Positions 8,152-16,394 of a stretch of DNA of 64,000 nt are shown piece after piece. Below the pieces are notes generated by a model. The model was given only the letters and a program-made list of their open reading frames with translations, did no database searches and had not been told where the DNA came from. Source of the stretch: Anaeromyxobacter dehalogenans 2CP-1. GTDB lineage: Bacteria; Myxococcota; Myxococcia; Myxococcales; Anaeromyxobacteraceae. The DNA is taken from the NCBI RefSeq assembly GCF_000022145.1, contig NC_011891.1, positions 1,054,001 to 1,118,000 on the forward strand, given 5' to 3'. The translations under genes and the position numbers were made by a program. Position 1 is the stretch's first letter, and each line of letters starts with the position of its first letter.

Positions 8152-8847
8152 TCAGTCGACGCGGTCGCGCAGGCGGTACCCGACGCCGGGCTCGGTCATC
8201 AGCAGCCGCGGCCGCGCCGGCTCGTCCTCGAGCTTCTTGCGCAGCTCGGCCACCTGGACGCGGACGTAGTGCGCCTCGGTCGCGTTCGGGCCCCACACCT
8301 CGCGGAGGATCTGGCGGTGGGTCAGCACCTTGCCCGCGTTGCGCGCGAGCATCGCGAGGACCCGGTACTCGGTGGGCGTGAGCCGCACCTCGGCGCCGCT
8401 CCGCGTGATCTCGCGGCGGGCGAGGTCGATGCGGAGCGGCCCGACCTCGACCACCGGAGGCCCATCCGGCGGCGCCTGGGCGTGCCGGAGCGCCACCCGG
8501 ACGCGCGCCAGGAGCTCGTTCACTCCGAACGGCTTCGTCAGGTAGTCGTCGGCCCCGGCGTCGAGGGCGGTCACCTTGTCCTCCTCGCGGCCGCGCGCCG
8601 ACAGCACGATGATCGGCGCGCGCGTCCACTCGCGGAGCCGCCGGGCGAGGTCGATCCCGTCGCCGTCCGGGAGCCCGAGGTCGAGGAGGAAGACGTCCGG
8701 GTTGTGGCCGGGCGCGAGCTGCTCCGCCTCGGCGACCGTGCCGGCCTCCTCGATCCGGTAGCCGTGCGCGGCCAGCGCGGCGCGCAGGAAGCGGCGTACC
8801 GGCGCCTCGTCCTCGACGACGAGCACGAGCGGGCCGCCGCCGGTCAC
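8152..8847 (-). CDS. kdpE: KdpE-like OmpR-family response regulator
   Basis: A 231-residue regulator with a receiver domain (acidic patch VVEDE, phospho-acceptor Asp in DVFLLDLGLPDGDG, Lys in YLTKPFG) and a C-terminal winged-helix OmpR/PhoB DNA-binding domain (LTPTEYRVLAMLARNAGKVLT). The WGPNATEAHYVRVQ stretch is typical of KdpE. It starts at a GTG that overlaps the TGA of the sensor kinase gene (GTGA), so the pair is translationally coupled. Its likely targets are the potassium-uptake genes next door. Direct-repeat sites with an 11-base period, as expected for this family, lie at 10861-10912. Confidence 0.85.
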   Translation of the reverse strand: MTGGGPLVLVVEDEAPVRRFLRAALAAHGYRIEEAGTVAEAEQLAPGHNPDVFLLDLGLPDGDGIDLARRLREWTRAPIIVLSARGREEDKVTALDAGADDYLTKPFGVNELLARVRVALRHAQAPPDGPPVVEVGPLRIDLARREITRSGAEVRLTPTEYRVLAMLARNAGKVLTHRQILREVWGPNATEAHYVRVQVAELRKKLEDEPARPRLLMTEPGVGYRLRDRVD

Positions 8848-10436
8848 GGCCCGCCCCCTCGCTCCGGCAGGCGCTCGCCGGGGGGCTCCGGCGGTGCGGC
8901 AGGAGGCGCCCCGACGGGCAGGGTCAGGCGGAACACCGCCCCGCCGCCGGCCCGGTTCGCCGCCGTGAGGCGGCCTCCGTGCGCCTGGGCGATCGCCCGC
9001 GCGATGGGGAGCCCCAGCCCGACGCCTCGCACGCCGGGACGGGCGGCCCGCTGGAACCGGTCGAAGATGCGCTCCTCCTCGCCCTCGGGGAGGCCGGGGC
9101 CGCGATCGGCCACCTCGATCGCGACCATCCCGCCCTCGCGGGCGGCGCGGACCGCGATCTCGGAACCCGGCGGCGTGTGCTTGGTCGCGTTCTCGAGCAG
9201 GTTCACGAACAGCTGCTGGACCAGGATCGGGTCGACGGAGAGCAGCGGGAGCTCGTCCGGGATGGCGACGGCGACCGGGCGTGCCGCGAGCGGCCGCTCC
9301 AGGCGGTTCATGGCGGCGCCGACCACCTCGGTCAGCGGGACCCACTCCCGCTTCGGCTCGACCGCGCCCCCCTCGAGGCGCGTCATGTCGAGGAGGTTCG
9401 AGACGAGCCGCTCGAGCCGCTCCGCCTCGTCGACCACCGTGGCGGCCAGGTCCCTCCGGATCGCCGGATCGTTCACGCCGTCGTCGAGGAGGAGCGTGCC
9501 GGCGCCGGTGATGGCGGCGAGCGGGGTCCGGAGATCGTGCGAGACGGAGGACAGCAGGCCGCTGCGCAGCTCCTCCGTCCTGGCCCGGAGCGCGGCCCGC
9601 CGCGCCTCGTCGGCGAGGCGTACCCGATCCAGCGCGACGGCGGCGTGCCGCGCCAGCGCCTCGACGAGCTCCTGCTGCTCGCCGCCGAGGCTGCGCTCGT
9701 TCACGGGCCGCAGCGCGATCACCGCCAGGACGTCGCCCCAGGTCCGGAGCGGGATGCAGAGCACGGACTCGCCCGGGAGCGCGTCGGTGCCGCAGCCGGC
9801 GGGACGTCCGTGCTCGGACGCCCACCGGGCGACGGCGAGCTCGCCGGTCCCGAGCGACTGGTCGGCGGGCGCGGAAGCCACCGCGTCGAGCGTGTCGCGA
9901 TCCCGCGCCAGGAAGAACAGCGCCGCGCAGTCGAAGGCCTCCGCGACCGCGCGCACACACGCGGCGCCCACCCCGGTCGAGTCCATCGCCGCCGCCAGCT
10001 CCTTGCCGAGCGCGTACACCGCGGCGGTGCGCCGTTCCCGGACGATCGCCTCCCGCCGCTGCTCGCGGAGCCGCAGCGTGAGCGTCCCGATGACCACGCC
10101 GATGCCGAGCATCATCGCGAACGTCAGGACGTAGCGGGCGTCGGCGACGTCGAGGGTGAACGGGGGCGGGACGAAGAAGAAGTCGTAGCAGACGACCGCG
10201 AGCGCGGCGGCGAGGGTGGAGGCCCGGCGGCCGCTGGTGAGCGCCACCACCATCACGCCCAGCAGGAACAGCATCTCGACATCGGGGACGTGGAGGAGCG
10301 CGCGCGCCGCCGCGGCCAGCGCGGTGGTGGCGCCGATGACGCCGGCCGCGCGCAGGTACTCGCGCGCGGGCGTCCCGAGGTCGGGCGTCCGCGCTGGGCG
10401 GCGGTCCGGGTCTGCTCGCTCGGGCGCTGACGTCAT
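8844..10436 (-). CDS. Short KdpD-like sensor histidine kinase
   Basis: A 530-residue membrane kinase with four closely spaced helices (about 25-125) of the KdpD/DUF4118 type, including VCYDFFFVPPPFTL, a GAF-like region (about 150-280), a HisKA domain with His near residue 298 (SSVSHDLRTPL), and a HATPase domain (N box LLENATKHT, G boxes DRGPGLP and GVGLGL). Full KdpD proteins are about 900 residues and start with a KdpD-N/Usp cytoplasmic module; this protein lacks that module completely. I chose the ATG at 10436 because a plausible N-terminus begins there. It is coupled to the regulator gene downstream. Confidence 0.82.
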   Translation of the reverse strand: MTSAPERADPDRRPARTPDLGTPAREYLRAAGVIGATTALAAAARALLHVPDVEMLFLLGVMVVALTSGRRASTLAAALAVVCYDFFFVPPPFTLDVADARYVLTFAMMLGIGVVIGTLTLRLREQRREAIVRERRTAAVYALGKELAAAMDSTGVGAACVRAVAEAFDCAALFFLARDRDTLDAVASAPADQSLGTGELAVARWASEHGRPAGCGTDALPGESVLCIPLRTWGDVLAVIALRPVNERSLGGEQQELVEALARHAAVALDRVRLADEARRAALRARTEELRSGLLSSVSHDLRTPLAAITGAGTLLLDDGVNDPAIRRDLAATVVDEAERLERLVSNLLDMTRLEGGAVEPKREWVPLTEVVGAAMNRLERPLAARPVAVAIPDELPLLSVDPILVQQLFVNLLENATKHTPPGSEIAVRAAREGGMVAIEVADRGPGLPEGEEERIFDRFQRAARPGVRGVGLGLPIARAIAQAHGGRLTAANRAGGGAVFRLTLPVGAPPAAPPEPPGERLPERGGGP

Positions 10437-10518
10437 GTCGGGGGCCCCCGGCTCGATCCTCCGTTCATCAAGGCTCGCGGCGCCAGGCCCGTCAAGCGCG
10501 ACCCGGGCGGCGGTGGAT

Positions 10519-10821
10519 TCACGCAACGTGCTCGGAGCGGTCCCTGCGGTGGCGCCGCTTCCCTGCGCGGATCGACGAGCCGGCCGATGCCCACAGGTGG
10601 CGTCCGGTGAACAGGGTCCCGGCCGCCGCCAACCCCAGCTCGCCCTGCGTCCACTGGCCGAAGTGGGCGGCTGCGCCGACGAGGGGCAGGCACGCGATCG
10701 CGAAGAGGGTCCCGATGAGGAGCAGGTCTTCGAGCGTCCCCTCGTCACCGGGGACGGGCACGTCGACCCGAGGCCTGCCGTGGGCCGCGACGGCGTGGAG
10801 TCGGGGGGTGACGGTGGCCAT
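10519..10821 (-). CDS. Small two-helix membrane protein
   Basis: A 100-residue protein with one or two hydrophobic helices (DLLLIGTLFAIACLPLVGAA and about 65-80) and a basic C-terminus (KRRHRRDR). I do not recognise the family. The ATG at 10821 has a GAAGGGA ribosome site six bases away; a GTG at 10839 does not. It is the first gene upstream of the sensor kinase on the same strand and faces the permease across the operator-like region, so it may be an accessory part of the potassium system. That role is inference from position only. Confidence 0.6.
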   Translation of the reverse strand: MATVTPRLHAVAAHGRPRVDVPVPGDEGTLEDLLLIGTLFAIACLPLVGAAAHFGQWTQGELGLAAAGTLFTGRHLWASAGSSIRAGKRRHRRDRSEHVA

Positions 10822-10860
10822 GGCCGGTCCCTTCGGCACGAGAGCCTAGCCCGGCCGGGA

Positions 10861-10912
10861 TCAAGAAGGTGTCAAGGTGACGGGGCCCCTTCTTGACGTT
10901 CCGTTGACGTCC
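10861..10912. promoter_or_regulatory. Direct-repeat operator-like region between membrane protein and permease
   Basis: Two half-site pairs face each other. On the left TCAAG at 10861 is followed 11 bases later by TCAAGG at 10872. On the right TTGACG at 10893 is followed 11 bases later by TTGACG at 10904. The outer 9 bases, TCAAGAAGG and CCTTCTTGA, are also a perfect inverted repeat. An 11-base direct repeat is the usual binding layout of OmpR/PhoB-family regulators, so the neighbouring KdpE-like regulator is the obvious candidate. Confidence 0.6.
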
Positions 10913-10964
10913 GCCGATCCAGTCTTGATGTCGCGGTGACACGCGCGGGCGGCAAGCTGCCGGC

Positions 10965-13007
10965 ATGCCAGCCACCCCGGGAACGACGCCGGAGGAGGGG
11001 GCGCGCGCGCAGGGATCCCTCGGCCCGCCGCGGCGTCCGCTCGCGCGGCTCCGGACGCTCGTCTTCGGCGCGCCGAGGGACGTCCAGGATCCGCGCACCC
11101 ACCACTCCATCTCGCTCGTCGCGCTGCTCGCCTGGGTCGGCCTCGGCGCCGACGGGCTGTCCTCGTCGGCCTACGGTCCCGACGAGGCGTTCCGCGCGCT
11201 GGGAGACCACCGGTACCTCGCGGTCGCGCTCGCGCTCGCCACCGCGACGACGGTGCTCGTCATCGCGGTCGCATACTCGCAGATCATCAAGCGCTTCCCG
11301 TTCGGCGGCGGAGGGTACGTCGTGGCGACGGAGCTGCTCGGCCCGCGCGTGGGCGTCGTCTCCGGCTCCGCCCTGCTGGTGGACTACGTGCTCACGATCT
11401 CGGTGTCGGTGGCCTCCAGCGGCGACGCCATCTTCAGCTTCCTCCCGCCGGGGCTCGACCGATGGAAGCTGCCGGTCGAGGCGCTCGCGATCGGCCTGCT
11501 CGTCGTGCTCAACCTGCGCGGCGTGAAGGAGTCCGTCACGATCCTCGCGCCCATCTTCGGCGTCTTCCTGGTCACGCACCTCGTCCTGATCGTGGGCGGC
11601 GTCGGCGCGCACCTGCCGGACGTGCCGCGGGTGGCCGGCGAGGTGGGCCACGGGTTCCGCTCGGGCCTGGCCGAGCTCGGCGCGCTCGGGCTGCTCGCCG
11701 TCTTCGTCCGCGCCTACTCGATGGGGGCCGGGACGTACACCGGGATCGAGGCGGTCTCGAACGGCATCCAGATCATGCGCGAGCCGAAGGTGCACACCGC
11801 CAAGCGGACCATGGCGTACATGGCGGTCTCGCTCGCGTTCACCGCGGGCGGCATCCTGGTCTGCTACCTCCTGTTTCGCGCCGCGCCCGAGGAGGGGAAG
11901 ACGATGAACGCGGTGCTGCTCGAGCGGTTCGCGGGCGGCTGGAGCCTGGGCGGCGTGCCGGTCGGCCGGGGCTTCGTGATCGTGACGCTGCTCGCCGAGG
12001 CGGCGCTGCTCGTGGTCGCCGCGCAGGCCGGGTTCATCGACGGGCCGCGGGTCATGGCCAACATGGCCCACGACTCCTGGCTGCCGCACCGCTTCGGCCA
12101 GCTCTCCGACCGGCTCACCATCCAGGACGGCGTCCTGCTCATGGGCGGCGCCTCCCTCGCGACGCTGCTCTGGACCCGCGGCGACATCCTGCACCTCGTC
12201 ACGATGTACTCGATCAACGTGTTCGTGACGTTCTCGCTCTCGCAGCTCGCGATGCTCCGCTACTGGCGCCGGACCCGCACGGGCGGGCGCCGCCGCGGCC
12301 TCGCGATCCACGGGATCGCGCTCGTGCTCTGCCTCGCCATCCTGACGGGCACCGTCTACGAGAAGGGCGCGCAGGGGGGCTGGATCACCATCCTGGTCAC
12401 GAGCCTGGTGGTGGGCCTGTGCCTCGCCATCCGGCGCCATTACCGCAGCGTGCAGGCGAACCTGAGGCGCCTCGACGACATCCTCGAGGTGCTGCCGCCG
12501 CAGCAGCCCGGCCCGCACCCCGTCCTCGACCCGCGGGCTCCGACCGCCGTGCTGCTCGTCGGCGGCTACGGGGGCCTCGGCGTGCACGCGCTGCTCACCA
12601 TCCAGCGGACGTTCCCGGGGCACTTCCGGAACTTCGTGTTCGTGTCGGTCGGCGTCATCGACGCCGCGTCCATGAAGGGGGTCGAGGAGGTGGACCGGGT
12701 CCGGCTCCAGACGCAGGCCGCGCTCGAGCAGTACGTCGCGCTCGCGCACCGCCTGAAGCTCGCGGCGGACCTCCGGATGGAGATCGGCACCGAGGCGGTC
12801 AGCGTGGCCGAGAAGCTGTGCCTCGAGCTCTCCCGCGAGTACCCGCGGAGCGTCGTGTTCGCGGGCAAGCTCGTGTTCCAGCAGGAGCGCTGGTACCAGC
12901 GGCTGCTGCACAACGAGACGGCCTACCAGCTTCAGCGCCGCCTCCAGCTCGGCGGGCTGAACGCGATGGTGCTCCCCGTGCGCGTGCTGGCCCCGGCGTT
13001 CGGCTGA
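10965..13007 (+). CDS. APC-family permease, probable KimA-like potassium importer
   Basis: A 680-residue transporter with about 12 membrane helices in residues 45-480 and a soluble C-terminal domain of about 200 residues. The conserved opening GLGADGLSSSAYGPDEAF, the PFGGGGYVVATELLG loop and the TYTGIEAVSNG segment match the amino-acid-permease-like group that includes the potassium importer KimA (YdaO). The C-terminal region contains GGYGGLGVHALLTI, comparable to the cytosolic domain of that family. The adjacent KdpDE-like system and its operator-like sites support potassium as substrate, although an amino-acid substrate cannot be excluded. The ATG at 10965 has only a weak ribosome site. Confidence 0.78.
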   Translation: MPATPGTTPEEGARAQGSLGPPRRPLARLRTLVFGAPRDVQDPRTHHSISLVALLAWVGLGADGLSSSAYGPDEAFRALGDHRYLAVALALATATTVLVIAVAYSQIIKRFPFGGGGYVVATELLGPRVGVVSGSALLVDYVLTISVSVASSGDAIFSFLPPGLDRWKLPVEALAIGLLVVLNLRGVKESVTILAPIFGVFLVTHLVLIVGGVGAHLPDVPRVAGEVGHGFRSGLAELGALGLLAVFVRAYSMGAGTYTGIEAVSNGIQIMREPKVHTAKRTMAYMAVSLAFTAGGILVCYLLFRAAPEEGKTMNAVLLERFAGGWSLGGVPVGRGFVIVTLLAEAALLVVAAQAGFIDGPRVMANMAHDSWLPHRFGQLSDRLTIQDGVLLMGGASLATLLWTRGDILHLVTMYSINVFVTFSLSQLAMLRYWRRTRTGGRRRGLAIHGIALVLCLAILTGTVYEKGAQGGWITILVTSLVVGLCLAIRRHYRSVQANLRRLDDILEVLPPQQPGPHPVLDPRAPTAVLLVGGYGGLGVHALLTIQRTFPGHFRNFVFVSVGVIDAASMKGVEEVDRVRLQTQAALEQYVALAHRLKLAADLRMEIGTEAVSVAEKLCLELSREYPRSVVFAGKLVFQQERWYQRLLHNETAYQLQRRLQLGGLNAMVLPVRVLAPAFG

Positions 13008-13014
13008 CCGGCCA

Positions 13015-13031
13015 CGGCCGTCCGGCGGCCG
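13015..13031 (+). terminator. Hairpin after the permease gene
   Basis: CGGCCG, a five-base TCCGG loop and CGGCCG form a short stem eight bases after the permease stop. There is no T-run, so termination is only a possibility. Confidence 0.3.
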
Positions 13032-13129
13032 CGACACCCCGGCCGATCGCGAACCGTCACCCCGCCGCCCCGCGCGCGACACGCGCGCGCGCCATCCTGC
13101 GCGTGCGCCGGGGCGCGGAGGTGGCCTGC

Positions 13130-13476
13130 ATGGAGTGGCTCTCGAACGTCCTCCTGGTCGGCGCCGCGGTGGGGATCGCGGCGGTCGCGACGCAGCACCT
13201 CGTGCTGTGGCGGCACGTGCGGCAGGCTCCGCGCGTGCCGCTCGGCACCCCGGGGGTCTCGGTCCTGAAGCCGCTGTGCGGGCTCGAGGACGGGCTCGCC
13301 GGAGGGCCACAGCGCCATGCGCCCGAGCACGTAGTCCTCGGCGAGCACGTCCTTCACCGGCTCGAAGCCGCCCAGCGCGAGGAGGTCGGCTCGCCTCAGC
13401 GCCATCGACTTGCCCACCTGCGGCGCACGCCCTGGGGGGCCACGGCGTCATCCTCGACGTGACCGGCTGGCGCTAG
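13130..13476 (+). pseudogene. Rearranged glycosyltransferase remnant (GT21/HpnI-like)
   Basis: From the ATG at 13130, after a GGAGGTGG ribosome site, about 59 residues encode the N-terminus of a ceramide-glucosyltransferase/HpnI-like enzyme: a membrane helix and then GVSVLKPLCGLEDGLAG. At about 13308 homology stops on this strand and resumes on the opposite strand. Minus-strand sequence from about 13425 to 13310 encodes GKSMALRRADLLALGGFE and VLAEDYVLGRM, the acceptor-binding core of the same family. From about 13426 the plus strand again reads as a plausible C-terminus ending LDVTGWR. So an internal piece of about 115 bases is inverted and the rest of the gene, several hundred bases, is missing. 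It cannot make a functional enzyme. Confidence 0.7.
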
Positions 13477-13536
13477 CGGGTCGCCGCGCGCCCCGGATCC
13501 GCGCGGGGTCCGGGGCCGCGCGGCGGCCACCGTCGC

Positions 13537-13938
13537 TCAGTGCCGGGCGGACATCTGGCGGCACGCCTCTGCGCAGGACCGGCACGCGTCCGCGCACGCC
13601 TTCATCTGCGCGTCGCCGCCGAACTCCTCGCACGCCTCCTCGCACGCCTTGCAGATGTCCGCGCACAGCTCGCAGTGCCGGGCGTGGAACGCCGACTCCC
13701 GCGACATCATCGCCGCGCTCATCCGGCAGCTCTCGGCGCAGTCCACCATCACCTTGACGAGGTCGGCCGCCGCGTGGCGGCCGCCCTTTCGCAGGCAGTG
13801 CGCCAGCGTCTGCTCGCACACGCTGAAGCAGGAGAGGCACTCCTGGATGCAGCGCTGCATCTGCTCGGCCATGTGCCCGAAGTGCGGCGTCCCCTGGTAC
13901 GCCGCCTGGAAGCCCTGCGTGCCCGTCGTCGTGGCCAT
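13537..13938 (-). CDS. Cys-rich four-helix copper-storage-like protein (DUF326)
   Basis: A 133-residue protein with 16 cysteines placed on helical faces (CIQECLSCFSVCEQ, DCAESC, HCELCADICKACEEAC, CADACRSCAEAC). This is the pattern of DUF326 and the Csp copper-storage proteins, whose four-helix bundles hold many Cu(I) ions in their core. There is no signal peptide, so it is expected to be cytosolic like Csp3. The start at 13938 has an AGGGA ribosome site; an upstream ATG at 13995 adds a poor extension. It is a single gene. The large multicopper oxidase elsewhere in the window shows that the organism handles copper, but no direct link is visible. Confidence 0.85.
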   Translation of the reverse strand: MATTTGTQGFQAAYQGTPHFGHMAEQMQRCIQECLSCFSVCEQTLAHCLRKGGRHAAADLVKVMVDCAESCRMSAAMMSRESAFHARHCELCADICKACEEACEEFGGDAQMKACADACRSCAEACRQMSARH

Positions 13939-14183
13939 CGTCGTCGCTCCCTGGAAAGAGAGACGAACGATGGGCACGCGACGGGGGGCGTTCAACGACG
14001 CCGGCGGACGGGCGGGCGCCGCGGCTGCGGGCGTGCATCGGGGCGTGCGCCACCGCCTTGGCGTGACCCCGCGGCGGCGCGGAATTCGGCCCGAGGGCGT
14101 GCGTTCCCTGGCTGCGGCGGGTGCGCGGATCGCGCACCCGTTCCGTGAGCCCGGCCCCCCACCCGCCGGGCGGGAGGATCCTC

Positions 14184-15932
14184 GTGAAGACCTCTGCTCC
14201 GGCCGCGACCGTGCTCCTCATCGCCTCGTCCGTGCTGCTCGCCGCCTGCGGGGGTGGCGGCGGAGGCTCCACGTCGCCGGGAGGCGCCTCGGCGGGCACG
14301 CTCAGCGGCGCCGTGGTGCTCGGGCCGGTGGCGGGCGCGACGGTCCGGGCGTACGCGCTGAGCGGGGGCACGCAGGGTGCGCTGCTCGGCGAGGCCACCG
14401 CCGACGCCGCCGGCCGGTTCGACGTCTCCATCGGCCACCACGCGGGGCCGGTGATGGTGGTGGCCACCGGCGGCAGCTTCGTGGACGAGGCCACCGGCGC
14501 GTCGATGGCGCTCGGCACGGGAGACGCGCTGGCCTGTGCGATCCCCTCGGTCGCCGCCGATGCCGCCACCGCCGGCATCCACGTGACGCCGCTCACCTCC
14601 ATGGCGCGCGCCCGGGCCGCCGCGATGCCCGGCGGGATGACCGAGGCGAACGTGGCGGCCGCGAACGCGGCGGTGGGTGCGTACTTCCAGGCCGGCGACG
14701 TGCTGCGCGTCGCGCCCATGGATCCGACGGCCGCGGGCGCGGGCGCCGGCGCGACGCAGGACGAGCGCGCCTACGGGATGGCGCTCGCCGCCATGTCCCA
14801 AGAGGCGATGGCGCTCGGGATGACCTCGTCCGCGGGGATGGCGACCGCGCTCGCCGCCGACGCTTCGGACGGCGTGATGGACGGGATGATGGGCGCGACG
14901 CCCGTCTCCATGGGCGGCATGGGCGGGATGAGCGGCGGGACGATGGAGGCGAACGCGGGGACCGCTGGCCTCGCCGACGCGATGCACGCCTTCCTCGGAT
15001 CCGCGCGGAACCGGTCCGGCCTGACCGCGGACGACCTGCTGGCGTGCCTCGCGCAGCTCTCGGGCTCGGGCGGGCAGCTGCCCGGCGCGGGCGGCTCGGG
15101 TCCGGGGCAGGGCGCCGGGCAGGGGACGATGACCGGGACCGCGTTCATGGGCGCGATGTCCGGCGGCACCGTGACGGCGTACGCGGTGAGCGGCGGCGCC
15201 CGCGGGCAGGCGCTCGCGGCCGCCCCGCTCGGCGCCACGGGCGCGTTCAGCGTGGGCCTGGGCGCGTACGCCGGGCCGGTCATGCTCGAGGTGGCCGGCG
15301 CGACCTACGAGGACGAGGCCACCGGGATCTCGATGCCGATGGCGTCGGGCGACGTGCTCACCGCGTGCGTCCCGTCGGTGGCGGCGGGCGCGACCACCTC
15401 CGGCGTGCAGGTGACGCCGCTCACCACCATGGCCCAGGCGAGGGCGCAGGCCATGCTGGGCGGCATGACGACCGCGAACGCAGCGGCGGCCAACGCCGGG
15501 ATCGGCAGCTACTTCATGGCGGGCGACGTCCTCGGGACCATGCCGATGGATCCGGCGGTCGCGGGATCGGGCACCGGCGCGACCCAGGACCAGCGAGACC
15601 ACGGGATGGCCATCGCCGCCATGTCCGAGTACGCGCACGGCCTCGGGATGACCGGCTCCACGTCGGCGATGGCGACCGCCATGGCCGAGGACGCGAGCGA
15701 CGGCGTCATGAACGGGATGATGGGCGGCACCGCCATCCCCATGGGCGGCATGGGCGGCGGCGGGATGATGGGCGGCGGCGCGGGCATGATGGCGGCGAAC
15801 GCGGGCACGACCGGGCTCTCCGGCGCGATGACGACGTTCGCCGGCTCCGCCATGAACCGGTCGGGCGTGGCGCTCGCAGCCGTCCAGCCGCTGGTGAACC
15901 AGCTCGCGGGCTCGAACGGCACCATCCCCTGA
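14184..15932 (+). CDS. Internally duplicated Met/Gly/Ala-rich lipoprotein
   Basis: A 582-residue lipoprotein. The GTG start follows GGGAGGA by five bases. The signal peptide ends in the lipobox LLAAC with Cys22, followed by a run of Gly. The mature part is two homologous halves (about 34-300 and 310-580). Each has a beta-rich front (AGATVRAYALSGG against SGGTVTAYAVSGG), the sequence FVDEATGASM or YEDEATGISM, then VTPLTSMARARA or VTPLTTMAQARA, a GDVL..MDP segment, and a Met/Gly-rich loop (GGMGGMSGG against GGMGGGGMMGGG). I do not recognise a named family; the front parts look carboxypeptidase-regulatory-like. The Met-rich loops could bind Cu(I) or heme iron, but that is speculation. Confidence 0.75.
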   Translation: MKTSAPAATVLLIASSVLLAACGGGGGGSTSPGGASAGTLSGAVVLGPVAGATVRAYALSGGTQGALLGEATADAAGRFDVSIGHHAGPVMVVATGGSFVDEATGASMALGTGDALACAIPSVAADAATAGIHVTPLTSMARARAAAMPGGMTEANVAAANAAVGAYFQAGDVLRVAPMDPTAAGAGAGATQDERAYGMALAAMSQEAMALGMTSSAGMATALAADASDGVMDGMMGATPVSMGGMGGMSGGTMEANAGTAGLADAMHAFLGSARNRSGLTADDLLACLAQLSGSGGQLPGAGGSGPGQGAGQGTMTGTAFMGAMSGGTVTAYAVSGGARGQALAAAPLGATGAFSVGLGAYAGPVMLEVAGATYEDEATGISMPMASGDVLTACVPSVAAGATTSGVQVTPLTTMAQARAQAMLGGMTTANAAAANAGIGSYFMAGDVLGTMPMDPAVAGSGTGATQDQRDHGMAIAAMSEYAHGLGMTGSTSAMATAMAEDASDGVMNGMMGGTAIPMGGMGGGGMMGGGAGMMAANAGTTGLSGAMTTFAGSAMNRSGVALAAVQPLVNQLAGSNGTIP

Positions 15933-15965
15933 CGACCGGGGGGCGGCGGCGGCGCGGCGACCGCG

Positions 15966-16394
15966 CTACGGCGCCGGCGCCAGGTGATACAGCATCACGT
16001 ACACGACCACCCCGGTCACGGAGACGTACATCCAGACCGGCAGCGCGGCGCGGGCGATGCGGCGGTGATCCGGAAAGCGGGCGCGGAACGCCAGGAACAG
16101 CGTCCGGAGGATGAGCGGCGCCGCCAGGGCGGCCAGCAGGGTGTGCGAGCCGAGCACGGCCAGGTACGCCGCGCGGAGCGCGCCGCCGCCGGGGAAGCGG
16201 TGCGTGCCGGTCAGCGCGATGCGCGTGAAGTAGCCGGCCAGGAACAGCACCGAGCTCGCGCAGGCGGCGAGCATGAACGCGCGGTGGACGTCGCGGGCGC
16301 CGCGGCGGATGGCCACGAAGCCGGCCAGGAGCAGCACGGCGCTGGTGCCGTTCAGGACGGCGTTCACGGTGGGGAGGATCTCGGCCAGGGTCAT
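15966..16394 (-). CDS. DUF420 membrane protein (CtaM-like)
   Basis: A 142-residue protein with four to five membrane helices and conserved His residues (VHRAFML near the second helix, GTHRF, GSHTLLA, FPDHRRIARAALPVWMYVSVTGVVVY). These are hallmarks of DUF420, which includes the cytochrome-oxidase assembly factor CtaM. Its ATG overlaps the stop of the ABC permease gene (ATGA). Together with ctaB in the same run of genes this suggests a role in heme-copper oxidase assembly. Confidence 0.82.
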   Translation of the reverse strand: MTLAEILPTVNAVLNGTSAVLLLAGFVAIRRGARDVHRAFMLAACASSVLFLAGYFTRIALTGTHRFPGGGALRAAYLAVLGSHTLLAALAAPLILRTLFLAFRARFPDHRRIARAALPVWMYVSVTGVVVYVMLYHLAPAP

